Below, one piece after another: positions 46,209 to 57,746 of a stretch of DNA of 64,000 nt. Origin of the DNA: Neospora caninum Liverpool (taxonomy: Eukaryota > Apicomplexa > Conoidasida > Eucoccidiorida > Sarcocystidae); the NCBI RefSeq assembly GCF_000208865.1, contig NC_018398.1:6183973-6247972 (forward strand). Reading direction: 5' to 3'. Each line of letters opens with the position of its first letter. Within the stretch, counting starts at the first letter, position 1. A program made the translations under genes and the position numbers. The notes under the pieces were generated by a model that saw only the letters and a program-made list of their open reading frames with translations, did not search any database and was not told the origin of the DNA.

Positions 46209-49200
46209 TCATCTTTGAGGCAGAACAAGAATGTCAATAACATACGGACCCACTGGAATTTCTTGCCCGATCCAAAAAGTGCGTTTCCGACTGACCAGGC
46301 CTTCGCCTCGCTCTGTCCTGGAGTTTCCTTTGGCGTCTGCATCTCTTCCCGTCCTTCCTTCTCTCGCTCCTTTCCCTCCTCTCCCGTCTGCTCGTTTCGT
46401 CCTGGCTGCTGTCCTGCTCCGGCTTTGCGGAATGTCGCCCCTCGGCGTGGGATCTGCGCGAGGGCGTGTCCGGTCGCTCTCGCCGTGCCTTTGCCCTTCT
46501 TTTCCTGCCTGTCCGTCTTGAGCGGCGTCTGGCGCGTCTTCGCCTTCTTGGTCTGATCGCTGGGAGTCTTCACCTGTTTCCGCCGGGGCTTCTTCCCGCA
46601 CAGACTGGAGGAGTTGCAGCGCTGGCTGTACAGCAGAGAGAACTTGCCGATGGAAGCCTGAAACGTGCGGGGTCGTGTCTACGGGGCATTGTTGGTGAGA
46701 GAGCAGCGCCTTTGCTGCATCTTCTGCGAGGGCGAATCGCCGATACAGATTTCCGTGCCGCCCATTGTTCTGTCCTTCGAACGTATCGATGCCAGCGTCA
46801 CTTCCTCTCGACCGCCACTCGTCAGACGACCTTCCAAGACCTCGATACGACTCTTCCCGCTCATCGGCCGTGTCCCTCTCTTTCTGTGCATGCAGATGAA
46901 TGTGCACTTCATCTTCCGTTAACCGCGCAACGTGCGTCCTTCTCTCCCTAGACAAGAGTCCCTCGTCTTCGTCTCCGCAGTCCCCTTCGTTTTTCTCTCT
47001 CTTGTTTCTCACCGCCCGTGTCTCTCTCTCTCCTCTCTCTTCTTCGCTCTCTTCTTCTCTCTCTTCTTCACTTTCTTCTTCTCTCTCTTCGCTCTCTTCT
47101 TCTCTCTCTCCTTCCCTCTTTTCTCTCTCTCCTTCCCTCTCTTCTCCCTCTTCTTCTCTCCCTCCTATATCTTCTTCTGCTTCCGTTCGACGCCCCCGTG
47201 GGCGTTGCAGTGTCTCCCATAGCCGCATCTGGTCCCTCCTTATCAGTTTGGTCTTTACGCGGATGTCTCTCGCCTCGTCTTTTCTCTTTCGCTCTTCCGT
47301 TTTCTGTCGCTCTGTCTCTTTCCAAGCCTCTCTCAGGAGCGGCGACGCCTCTCTTAGCGCCTTTTGAAAAACGGCGTCGGCCTGCATCAAGCGCTTGCTT
47401 TCCTCTGCACGGAGAGTCTGTCGCAGTCGAACCTCCTCGTCGGGATGCACCAGCAGCGTCTGCTGAAGCAGTGCTTGGAGGTTCAGCGCACTCCCTCGCA
47501 CCCTCGCCTCCTCCAGCGAGTTCGGTCTCGCTTGAGAAGTTGGGCTCTCCTCGGCACGAAAAACTGGCAGATTCAAGCCTTGTGTTCCAAAGCCGCCGCC
47601 GCTATCTCGCCACAAGAGACCCGACGTCGACAACAGAGTCAACAGATAGACGCGTCTCAGCTGAGGCAGTGGAAGAGGCGAAAGCGCATCTGCGATGGGC
47701 GTGCGTCGCGCAGAAGAAGCAACAGAAGATGCATCGTGTGTCGCGACGGCGGCCGCGCCCGAAAATGAAGAAGGAAGAGAAAACGAGGACGGAGGCTCAG
47801 ACGGAGACTGCGGGGGAGCGAAAACACGTCTCGGCGAGAACCTCTTGTGTGTCTGTGAGGGGTGAGTTAGATGGCAGTGGGGAGAGGAGGGTGGCGCGGC
47901 GTTCAGGTGGACATACACGAGCAACGAGAGGAGCGTCTGACGACACAGACGCGCGGCGGTCGACAGGCGGAAATCTGCAAAGTTTGCTTCTTCTGGAGGG
48001 TCTCTTGGCGCGCATTCTCTCTCGTCAGTGGAGTTCTCTCGGCGACGAGCCTCTTCTGCCGTCCCCCTGTCTTCATCTCTCGCTCGCTCTCCCCGCACCG
48101 CCTCCGCGTCGCCATACGCGCCCGCCTGCACTGCCGGATCGAGCGACGCCCAGCGCGGCTCCAGACGCAAAGGCTCCTGGCTGGGCACGCCGCGCACCAG
48201 CGGCGAAACGAGGCGGCTCTGAAAAGCAAATGAAGAAGCGCAGGAAGGGCCGGAAGCACAAGGCAGCGACGAAGCTGCGAGGGGTGGAGGTGAAGAGTGC
48301 TGAGACGAGGGACTGAGACTTGGCGCCGAGTTCTTGTTTTCGCACCTTGATTCTTCCGTGTCCTCTCGGGGAAACTGTCCTTCTCGGCCTTTGTCGTCTG
48401 GAGCTCTGTCGCGCGCCGACCCAGCTGCTTCGGGTCGAGAACAAGGCGCCCGCGCACTGCGTTCTCGTCCCTTTTCGTCTAACCCTCGAGTCGCGTCGAA
48501 GAGCAACAGAGACCGAAGAAGCGACAGGTGGGGAGCCGTCGAGCCCGCCAGCAAAGACGAAACGGGCGACGAAGCGGAGGAAGCAGAAGAGATCGATTCA
48601 CCAGATGCCAGATCAGACCAATACGACAACGAAGAGGTGTAAGGCGACGACGAAGACGATGAGGGGGAGACATAGCAGCCGGGATTTCGAGAGGCTCTAA
48701 GCGAAGGATTCGCACTGCAGGCTCCAGAGACCGTGGCAGAAGCAACCGAGGCGCGTGAGTATTTCGCCGGAGTTTCTTTCTCCCCAGAGGAAAATTGGTG
48801 ATGGAGGAGAGCATAGTTGAGAAGGGGGCGTAGACTAGGCGCTGCCGAGAACCTCCACAGGCTGAGAAGCCTATCCAGCAGAACACCCCAAGCCACCAAA
48901 ACTGAGTCCTCGATTTCTCGCGGCCATCCACATCTCTCTGTTCTAAACAGCAAAGCTGCCGCTTCACCCATCGCCTTGAACGGTGAAGCAGGCGACAAAG
49001 CAGACGGAGAAGAAAGGGAATGCACTGCGGTGTGCCAGGGAGACACGGGCAGGGAAGACACGCCGGAAAACGGTGAGTACGGCGCAGAAGAAGAGTTGCG
49101 TTTTGGGCAGAGATTGCCTCTGTGTCCACGGTCGAGGGTTGCCTTTCGTGTCTGAGCAGAAAGCAGGAGCGGGGGAGAGTGGAGGAGAAGAGCTAAGCAA

Positions 49201-52200
49201 AAAGAAGGAAGTTGCGAGAGAGGCATCGCACGCAAAAACCTGTGTGTTTTTTCCTCTTCCTTCGCGCCCTCCTTGTGCGCGCCTCTCCGACGGGCCGCTT
49301 CGTCGGAGACTACCGCAGAGCCCCGCGATGGCAGCCCAACCGCGGCGCGCTTCTTCGCTTCGGAGTCGGGCCCTCGCTGCGACTCGTGGCCGTGCTTCTC
49401 GTGTCCCTCTTCTGAGTTCCCTTCTCGCGCGTCGGGTCCTCTGCCTGCCTGTTCGCCGCTGGAAACACAGTCTCCCTCTCCCGCTGCAGCTCCACAGAGG
49501 GTGGCGAAGAGCTCAGAGCCTGCGAGGGGAGTCAGACGCGGAAGCGACGTCGCAAGGTCGCCTGCCTGCACGGGGCTGAGAAGTGAAGCGAGGGCCGAAA
49601 GCAGCGACGGTGCGCGGGGACGGGCTGACGCGCAGAACGAAGAGGATGGAGACAACGGAGACACAGACAGAGTCAAGGATGAAGCAGTTGCAGTGGAAGC
49701 GGAAGCCTCGCTCGCAGGCGCAGGCGACGCGGACGGGGAAGGCGAGAGGAAGGACAACGCGGGCTGGGCCAAGGAGCGCAAGGATGCAGACGACACGAGC
49801 AGCCGCAGGATTTGCACTTGCCACTGAGGCGAGGGAGGAGCGACTTCGCTGTGTCCGGCGGTGTGAAGAAGCGTCAACAGCTGGTGTGCGTTGCACTTGT
49901 CGTAGAAACGGGTTTTCTTCCGCAGCTTCGCATCCGTCGATGCCGGCGAAGCAACAGAAGACGAAGGCAGCGCCGCCGGTGGCGACACAGAAGGCAGTCG
50001 AGAGTGCTTCTGAGCCGGTGGGGCGTGGAGAGGCGCACCGGACCTCCGTGAAGGCGCAGCATCACCGCAGACAGCCACGGCCCGCCTGGTCGACTGGCGT
50101 CTCCTTCCCGGCTCTGCTGGCGCGTTTCTCGCTTTTCTCTTCTCTCGCTCTCGCTGCCTCAGAGCCGCAGGTGTCAGCGCCTCCCCGTCATACGCAGTCC
50201 AGAGATAGCCGAGAAGGTCGTCGTTGTAGAAACGGAGTCTTCTGAACTGAAAGAGGAGGTCTGCGATTTGACGCGTCCTCCAGGTATCCAGGCACACAAC
50301 CGCGCTCTCTGGTGCGTGACCCCCCTCGCTGTCCACGTTATCTTTCCCTCGTGCCCTGTTCGCGTTCCTCTCCACCCTCTCCTCCCCGTCGCTCGCGCAC
50401 GCAGCAACAGACGACGAAGCGGGCGGAGAGCATGGCGAGGAGGGTGAGGATGGCGAGGCGGGTGAGGATGGCGAGGAGGGTGAGGATGGAGAGGAAGCGG
50501 AACGAGAAAGCGACGAGCAAGGAGACAAAAGAAACAGACAGAGGCTGTTCAAAAAGGGTTCATGAAAGACGTCTGCGTCTGCAAAGGCCTGGACAGCCAA
50601 GATGGCCAACTCCGGACCCTCGGCAATCTCGCCGAGTTTCCCAAGAGAAGACGCTGAAGAAGGAAGGTCCGAGAACGAAGCAAAAGCAGGACGCGCCGCA
50701 GGAGAGGCCTCGCCACAGAGTTCCTCAATGCGGTACTCCAGCTCGTCTCCAATCGCCTTGAAGGTCTGGCGACAGAAAGAGGAGAAACACAGGCTGGGCA
50801 TCGATAAAGCCGCGTTCCTCCTCGGCTGGTCTCTCCTCAATCGGTGAAGCTCTTCGAGGCGTGACGCTCAAAAACAACGCTGTTTGAATCCCATAAGACT
50901 TTCCACATATTCACAAAGAAATATATATGCGTGTGCGTTCGTGTGTGTGCGTGTGTGTTCCTCAATGCCTAGTGTTTCCGTTCGACCGACGTCTGCCCAG
51001 AATGCATGCACTCTTCTCCGTTTCTGTTTGTATTCTCTCCTTTACTGTGCCTCGGTTTCTCTGTTGCTTCGCTCGCTCTGTTCTCTCTCTTCCTCGGCAA
51101 CCCTCCTCTGTGTTTCTCCCACGGTCCTACTAGCGCTTTCCGTCCTGGCGAGTTTGTTGCCTCCCGCCGAGTCTCTGTCCCTCCTGCGTTCTCACTCCCT
51201 TCTCCGCGCATGCACAGGAACCGTGCCTGTCCCTGTTGTCGGCGTCTTGCTCACTGTAGCGCTCACCAGGACTCCCTGACTGTCTCGGCCGCCTCCCATA
51301 ATCGACGCATGTGGAGCTAACAGAAAGGCAGCTTGGACCAACTCCGGCGCCGAGAGGTTCGCGCCGCCTTGCTGAGTTAATTTCACTTGAAGCAGGAGGA
51401 GGAAGTCTGCAGGCGGTGGCAGTCTCGCCCAAGGTGGAACGCACTGAGGAGCCTGCCACGGGGAATGAGAAGAGCGATTGCGCGCAGGCGGCACGCAACC
51501 TGCATTCGACGTAGACGTGAACGACAGGGGAGGCGAAGGAGCGGAAGAGGCCGTAGAGGAAGACCGGGAAGTGGGGGTAGACGGCGGAGAGAAAGACGAG
51601 AGAAGAAGAATGAGTTGAGAGAGCGACGGCCCCGCAGATGGGTTGCGAAGGACAGGGCTCGAGTGGAGAGACAGTTGGGGGGCCAGCGACGCAGAGAGAA
51701 GCGACGCGCAAGACGAGAGAGAAGAGGATGAAGGCGAAAAGGGAGAGAGAGAAGACCGAACAACAGTATAGACGGTATGGCGAGCAAGCGAGAGGAACGC
51801 AACCCACGACGCGCGTGGACCCGACTCCGTCTCTTGGCAAGTTGCCTGCGAGGCCAAATGTATGTACACCTGAACGAGCTGTCGAAGCTCGTGGACCGAG
51901 AGTGTCGGCAGAGGGTCGGGTTTCTTGTCTCGTCCCGAAGACGAGCATCGAGAAGAAAGAGTCGACGCTAGTTGATATCTCATGAGAATGTGAGCCGCCA
52001 AAAGATGCAGAGTCGCCTCCTGCATGCGGTTGCGTTCCTCTGTCTGCCTGTTGTCTCTGTCGTGAGGTTCGTGATTCTCGCAACGCATGTCGGAGTGAAG
52101 GTGGCTGGAGGCTGGGACAGCGGCCGAGTGTGGTTCGGGTTCTGGCTGAGTGCGTGAGTCTTCCTTCCCCAAAAACGAACTCCAAACAGAAGAGACAGCC

Positions 52201-53747
52201 GAAGGGCGAAGGACAGCAGACGCCCGAGAAAAGGAAGAAGAGGAAGGAGAGTGACAAACTGACGAAAAGGGTAGCGTATGGGTGCCGAGCAGGCAGAAAA
52301 GGCGCAAGGCTGTCCTGAGATCAAAGAATTGTACCGACCACGGCGCTTGGAAAGGAGAATGCGCAGACGAAGAGCGCGGCACAGAAGACGGAGACTGAGC
52401 CTCCACGGATGAGAAGCGAGGCAGGTGAACAGAGGAATACGAGGGAAATGTACTGGAAGCAGCAAGACGAAAAGGGGGCGAGCAGGAGGGGAGAGAAGGC
52501 GAAGCCGCTGTCTGCTGGCTCAGATACAGGTCTTGCAAGAACGCCTCGTTTCCATCATGGCGTAAGTCGGGCAAATGCGCCCGAAGGCACGCAGTGGCGG
52601 CGCTCCAAAACGTCCACGATCGACAACCTGCTCGGCTTCTCTTTTCACAGACAGACACAAGAGCGGCAGGCGCCGGTGCCGCGCTCCTGAGAGTCGCGCT
52701 GGCGGCTGGCGGGGAGACCCTGACAGCAACTGAAGGGCGAGAAGGTGGGGAAGGGAATAGAGAAGCTGCGTTGGCGAGAGAAGGCGACAACGGAGGATCG
52801 CAAGACAAAGAAGAAAAGCCCAGAGGCGGCGAGGAAGCAGAGGGAGCGGGAACGTACCGACTCAGCCACGGAGGCAGCGACTCGCGAGACACAGAACCCC
52901 CGCTGGGTGTAGGCTCACAGAACCGGCACGTGCACCCTTGTTCGACTGCGTTTCGCAGTGACTCGTCGCGCGAGAAAACTTGGGACGAGTCGTGTCCTTC
53001 GAAAGAAGCGCGATACGCACAAGAGCCGGGCGAGACCGAGGGCGGTCGCGCAGAGCAGGAAACCGAAGTCGACACGGAGGGGTTTGAGGCGCTGTGTCCC
53101 ACCTCGTTCGCTTGCGTTTGCGCGTCTATCTGGCTGGCTCCTCTCTCCGTGTTCGCCTCGTTGCAGTGCTGCTTGAGACTTGCAAGTGGAGAGAAAGCCG
53201 CTGGTCGACTTGAGCAGGCGAGACCCGGCAGAGAGAAATCGCCTTTCTCTCTCAGTCCGACGCAGCACACTCCCCCGGGTAAAACGCGCCTCCGTGGGGA
53301 ACGGACACCTTCCCACATACCTGGGCCAATTGGAGCTGAGAGAGAACAACGAAAAGAGAAGGACGAACAAGGCGATGCAGCAGGGGAGGGAGGAGGGAGA
53401 TGGAGTTGGCTGTGCCTCGTCTTTGCAAGGCTGTCGGCGAAAGATTCGATTGGAAGAGCGAAGCTTTTGCCGCTCGATTCAAGAGCACACAGGCACCTTC
53501 CACATCGGCTGCACCACAAGGGAAAGGCCGCTACGCGACTTGGTTGCGGGGGCGCTGCGGTAGCTCGCGGTTCCCTTGGGACACTGCGTGCCGTGCTCGT
53601 CGGGTTCCTGCATGCAAGATCACCTCTAGTCAGAGATAAGTCGGAGAAGGAATGGAGACGGCGACGGCCTTGAGATCGCGCCTCTGGACGAGGCGGAAGC
53701 GTCAGACCATCTAGCCCACGGCCAAGCCTCCTCGCTAGTCGGGCCAT
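46209..53747 (-). CDS. large helical-repeat protein with truncated RAP domain, probably organellar RNA-binding
   Basis: Two exons (minus): 53747-51267 and 50765-46209, donor GTGAGC, acceptor GCCAG, phase 0; 2345 residues. The last 20 residues, GQEIPVGPYVIDILVLPQR, match the opening of a RAP domain (GPYxIDhhhP). The stop follows at once, so the core IExDGxxH half is absent. Upstream are scattered Leu-rich helices of the kind seen in FASTK/OPR-like RAP proteins, such as RTRQIADLLFQFRRLRFYND, CNAHQLLTLLHTAGHSE, HELRQLVQVYIHLASQA and APELVQAAFLLAPHASI. They are separated by long Ser/Ala/Pro/Glu-rich inserts. In apicomplexans RAP proteins are mostly mitochondrial or plastid and act on RNA or rRNA fragments; that is family knowledge. 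The N-terminus MARLARRLGRGLDGLTL is basic with no acidic residue before position 13, which fits a mitochondrial presequence. A Glu/Arg-rich segment with repeated EEREEESEE lies near 47040-47170. Target unknown. Confidence 0.65.
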
Positions 53748-55531
53748 GGGCGGTGATTCTCCGCTTCACTTTATTCAGGGACTACAGCTTTCTACGTGGA
53801 ACTGCTGGCAAACCGTGTGTTGAGCGAGGGGATTGAAACACACGGGCAAACATTATTTCTGTCCGGCATCGCTTCTGTCGGGCCGGAGTGCCGGGCTGAA
53901 AGACAGAGACAGGCCCCCGGCCATGTCTCTAGGGCTTGGAAGAGATACTCGAAAGTGCTCTGAATAGGCGAAGCAGAGTTGTTGTTTGCATGTGGACCCA
54001 AAGCGACATGAAACAGCCACCAATGGGAAAAGTGGAGACAAGGAAACAGGGACTCTCGATCCTAACATGAAAGGATAGAACGGGACGCCTTTCATAAGTG
54101 TTTGAGTCCCTGCAGATGCAGATTCTGCATGTATCTTCGGTGCATGCACACACCGTCGCGCCGAGCTCCTGTAGACATCCGCGGTTGACGGATTCGCTGC
54201 ATGAACGAGCGAAACAGCGATGAAGCAAAAAAAAGCAAAAACTACATTTCTTGATCGGGTGTTCGCACGAAATAAATCAGGCGAAGAAAGGGAGAAAGCG
54301 AACAACACACGACGGGGATCAAGTACGCGGTGCCGAGGCAAGAAGAGATTCAGTCCACTGCCATGGCATCTGGCTTTCCCCGAGGAGAGCGGTACCACGA
54401 CGTCGGCGATGGTACGGGAAGACCCAGGTGTATTTCTCCGCAACACTGCGAGCAGTCAAGGTTTACATTTTAAACCGCATTCCTGCTCCATAAAGAACGT
54501 ACCTAGGATACAGAATCTGACTCCAGTTTTTTATGAACTACCGACAACCAAGTTCCTTATGATTGCTGTACAAATACAACCAGCTATAGATTAAAGAATC
54601 TACACGCGAGTGTAACGAAAAAACTGGAGCCTATTTCCCAGCGGAGAAGCGCAATCTTTTGCCGTGCCACACACAGTCAGCAAGGTGAGGGACTGTGCCC
54701 GTGCAGCCCATCCTACTCTATACCAGAAACAGGTACTGCGAGCGACACTGTGCGAAATTGTGTTTGTGTTTTGGGGGAAAAAACTTAAGACTAGCTAACG
54801 CTTCACGTCGCAGCACCGCCTCTGTAGATCATCCACAAACAGATCCTCTACACATCGCTTCCCCGACCCAGCCTCGACAATCTACAAGCAACCGCACTGT
54901 GCGGCAGCCGTGACGTGCTCACTGAGTCACTTCACAAACTCCGGACGATAGACGCAACCCCCTCTTATACTAAAGGATCATGGTCATCTTATTACCTTTC
55001 TTCAATGACGACTTCCCTCCATTCCCCGACCCACCGCACTCCGATATCCTCGATTGTGGAACACCGCGATGTTTGTGACTGAGACCCCTAATTCGCTGAC
55101 GCCTGGCTCCTCCTCCATTGTCTATGGCAGTACAACAGTTTCCTCCTAATCGGTTAAGTCTATTCTATCCCACGTTTGTGTTCTTTAGTTTGAAATGACG
55201 CCGGTTTCGGTTCTGCAAGTTTGTAGTGTCGTCGTTGCAGCACAAGGCATGTGATCTACTCGGCTGTAGTGCCCCGCCATGCGAACCGCTCGTTCACACT
55301 TGGTAGCATACTATCAACGGCAGAACACGAGAGGAAAACCAATTATTTCCCCATTCACCATCATTCGCCATCACAGCGCTCCGTGTCGTAGCGTGGAGAC
55401 GATGGCGGCACAAGGCATCCTCAGAACTTTTGTCGTTCTGTTGCATGGGCGTCAACCTCTGCCTATTCTAGCGCGGGACCACAGTTGCGGGTTCTACGGG
55501 GACCCGGCGGCCGAACGTTCACCACGGCAAT

Positions 55532-55538
55532 TGAGACG
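55532..55538 (+). promoter_or_regulatory. TGAGACG promoter box 1
   Basis: Matches the A/TGAGACG heptamer described as a cis element in Toxoplasma GRA and SAG promoters. It lies 334 bases upstream of the NTPase ATG, same orientation as the gene. Confidence 0.7.
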
Positions 55539-55576
55539 CACGCATCGTTTATGCGACACCAGCACTCTCTGCCGAT

Positions 55577-55583
55577 TGAGACG
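55577..55583 (+). promoter_or_regulatory. TGAGACG promoter box 2
   Basis: Second copy, start 45 bases after the first, same strand. ATTGAGACGCA closely repeats the flanks of box 1. Confidence 0.7.
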
Positions 55584-55600
55584 CATTGCTGAACTCCCAA

Positions 55601-55607
55601 TGAGACG
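55601..55607 (+). promoter_or_regulatory. TGAGACG promoter box 3
   Basis: Third copy, start 24 bases after the second and 265 bases upstream of the NTPase ATG, same strand. Confidence 0.7.
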
Positions 55608-55865
55608 CGTCCAGAACGAACCCGATCCCGTTTCCGGGGCCCAGCGACGACATTCGGGGCACCGTTAACGTCGCCCAGCGCCTCGTGTGAGACTGCCACT
55701 TGTTCCTGCTGTTCCTGCACGCCCTGTGGTCTATTCCTCATTGTCTCGGTTCCCGGTAGAACTAGGTTCGAGTCCCAGTTTTTTGAGAGTTACTAGAGAG
55801 TTGCCTGAGTTACCTTGTCGTTCTGCATCTTCCTGTCTGTTGCCCGTATTCAAGTAGCCACGAAA

Positions 55866-57746
55866 ATGGGGGTTCCTATCTGGGCTGGTTGTTTGCTGGT
55901 GTTGGGTGTGAGTTTGATCCTCCCTTTAGGAGGCTGTGCCGACGAGCCAGCGACACTTCGCGGAGTGAGCGCCGAGACAGAAAAACATATTTCTGCCGGT
56001 AAAGCACGCCTGCAGGACCTCCGCGATGCGGAACGTCGCTGTCATGATGCCTGGCAAGCAATTGTTGTGATCGATGGAGGCAGTAGTGCGACGCGGACGA
56101 ATGTATTTCTGGCGAAGACCCGGTCATGCCCACGTGGAGGCCGACACATTGACCCCGACAGTATTCGACTCCTCGGCGCGGGTAAGCGCTTCGCAGGACT
56201 TCGTGGAGTTTTAGAAAGCTGGCTAGACGCGTACGCTGGAGAGGACTGGGAGTCGAGGTCTGTTGATTCCAAGCGTCTCTTCCAGCACGTTCCTGAGATG
56301 GAAGACAGTGCAAGGGGCCTCATGCAGCTCTTGGAGGACGACGCAGTTCGCATCTTGGACGAGAAACTCACTGAGGAACAAAAGGTTCAGGTTCAAGCGA
56401 TGGGCGTTCCAGTCCTGCTGTGCAGCACGGCAGGAGTTCGTGATTTCCACGACTGGTACCGCGAAGCCCTCTTTGTCATTCTTCGCTTTCTCATCAATCA
56501 CCCGAAGCCTGGCCACGGGTACAAATTCTTCACCAACCCCGAATGGACCCGACCGATCACGGGCGCTGAGGAAGGTCTGTACGCATTTCTCGCGCTCAAC
56601 CATCTTTCGGGGCGGTTAGGCGAAGACCCAGCTAGGTGTTACGTTGATGAATACGGGATGAAGCAGTGCCGCAATGACCTTGTTGGCGTGGTTGAAGTGG
56701 GCGGTGCTTCTACCCAAATCGTTTTTCCACTACAGGACGGCACTGCCCTGCCCTCGTCCATCCGTGCCGTTAACCTGCAGCACGAACGCTTTCTCCCATC
56801 GCGTTTTCCGAGTGCCGACGTCATATCGGTTTCTTTTATGCAGCTGGGTGTGGCCAGTTCCTCCGGACTGTTTTTCAAGGAGCTGTGCAGTAACGCCGAA
56901 TTTCGGCATCAGGGGATTTGCTATAATCCCTGTATTTTCAGAGGCTTCCGACAGGCCTGTTCCGCGGGCGATGTCGAGATCCTTCCAGACGGAACCATAG
57001 TTGTGGATGAAGATGTGCGAAAGAACAAGCTGAAGCCGGTGGCGACATCTTGCTCAGCGAACAATCCGGAAATTAGTTTCAAGGCAATGAATGAAATGCA
57101 ATGTCGCGAAAACAAGATTGATCCGACGAAATCACTCGCGGAGCGGCTGAGGATCGACGACTGCTTCCAGATTGTAGGAACTGGTGATTTCGACACATGC
57201 CAAGCCCAGGTAGAAGAACTTCTCGTCAGTCCCAGGTTTCCACTTCCAGCGAACATTGAGGCAGCGTCGTCAGGCTTCGAATCTGTTGGTCAGGTTTTCA
57301 AGTTCGCGTCTACGGCGTCGCCGATGGTCATTACAGGAGGAGCGATGTATGCGAGCATCAGCACAATGCAAGGTTTCGGACTTCTTCCGAAAGACTTCCA
57401 GGGTGATCTAGAACAACTGATAGCTGCATCACGTACATACTGTTCGTCTCCAGTAGTTAACAGTGGAGATGGCCTTGTCATTCAGTTGCCAAACGCGGAA
57501 CAAAAGCTGACTAGTATGAACTACGACTTATGCAAGACGATCGCGCTGACTGTTTCGCTGCTTCAGCACATGGAGGCAGGCGAGCATAAACCGTCATCCA
57601 TTTCCTGGCAAAAAACCGTTGTGGGACCAGATGGAAAACCACGTGCTGATCTTGGGTGGCATGTTGGGGCAATTCTTCATCGTGTCCTCTTCACGGAAGA
57701 ATGGGGACGTACAGCTTATGAGACGGGATTTACATACAACATGTGA
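55866..57746 (+). CDS. secreted nucleoside triphosphate hydrolase (GDA1/CD39 apyrase family), dense-granule NTPase
   Basis: Hydrolyses nucleoside triphosphates. In Toxoplasma and Neospora the enzyme is stored in dense granules, released into the parasitophorous vacuole and activated by dithiols. Single exon, 626 residues, close to the 628 of the T. gondii enzymes. The signal peptide is residues 1-25 (hydrophobic CLLVLGVSLILPLGG, cleavage near GCADEP). Apyrase conserved regions: IVVIDGGSSATRTNVF (66-81), VLLCSTAGVRDF (183-194), ITGAEEGLYAFLALNHL (231-247) and LVGVVEVGGASTQIVF (272-287). Many cysteines fit redox control. Start at 55866 chosen because it opens the signal peptide; an in-frame ATG at 55815 would put 17 residues before it. 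Three TGAGACG boxes lie upstream. Which isoform (I or II type) I cannot tell. Absence of introns contrasts with every other complete gene here. Confidence 0.97.
   Translation: MGVPIWAGCLLVLGVSLILPLGGCADEPATLRGVSAETEKHISAGKARLQDLRDAERRCHDAWQAIVVIDGGSSATRTNVFLAKTRSCPRGGRHIDPDSIRLLGAGKRFAGLRGVLESWLDAYAGEDWESRSVDSKRLFQHVPEMEDSARGLMQLLEDDAVRILDEKLTEEQKVQVQAMGVPVLLCSTAGVRDFHDWYREALFVILRFLINHPKPGHGYKFFTNPEWTRPITGAEEGLYAFLALNHLSGRLGEDPARCYVDEYGMKQCRNDLVGVVEVGGASTQIVFPLQDGTALPSSIRAVNLQHERFLPSRFPSADVISVSFMQLGVASSSGLFFKELCSNAEFRHQGICYNPCIFRGFRQACSAGDVEILPDGTIVVDEDVRKNKLKPVATSCSANNPEISFKAMNEMQCRENKIDPTKSLAERLRIDDCFQIVGTGDFDTCQAQVEELLVSPRFPLPANIEAASSGFESVGQVFKFASTASPMVITGGAMYASISTMQGFGLLPKDFQGDLEQLIAASRTYCSSPVVNSGDGLVIQLPNAEQKLTSMNYDLCKTIALTVSLLQHMEAGEHKPSSISWQKTVVGPDGKPRADLGWHVGAILHRVLFTEEWGRTAYETGFTYNM

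Larger units (their letters stand above)
53748..55865. promoter_or_regulatory. divergent 5' region between RAP protein and NTPase
   Basis: Two kilobases with only short, unconvincing frames. From about 53.8 kb the sequence loses the purine/pyrimidine strand bias of its neighbours and becomes more AT-rich. The last 340 bases carry three TGAGACG boxes, listed separately. Confidence 0.6.

Noticed and set aside
45947..46573. 208-residue minus-strand frame overlapping the RAP protein 3' end
   Set aside because: Different frame from the RAP sequence, Lys/Arg/Glu-biased, and does not contain the missing RAP half.
47018..48316. 432-residue plus-strand frame
   Set aside because: Antisense to the Glu/Arg-rich part of the RAP protein; Leu/Ser repeats only.
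55815..55865. Upstream in-frame ATG for the NTPase
   Set aside because: It would bury the signal peptide behind 17 residues; the ATG at 55866 gives the family's usual length and leader.
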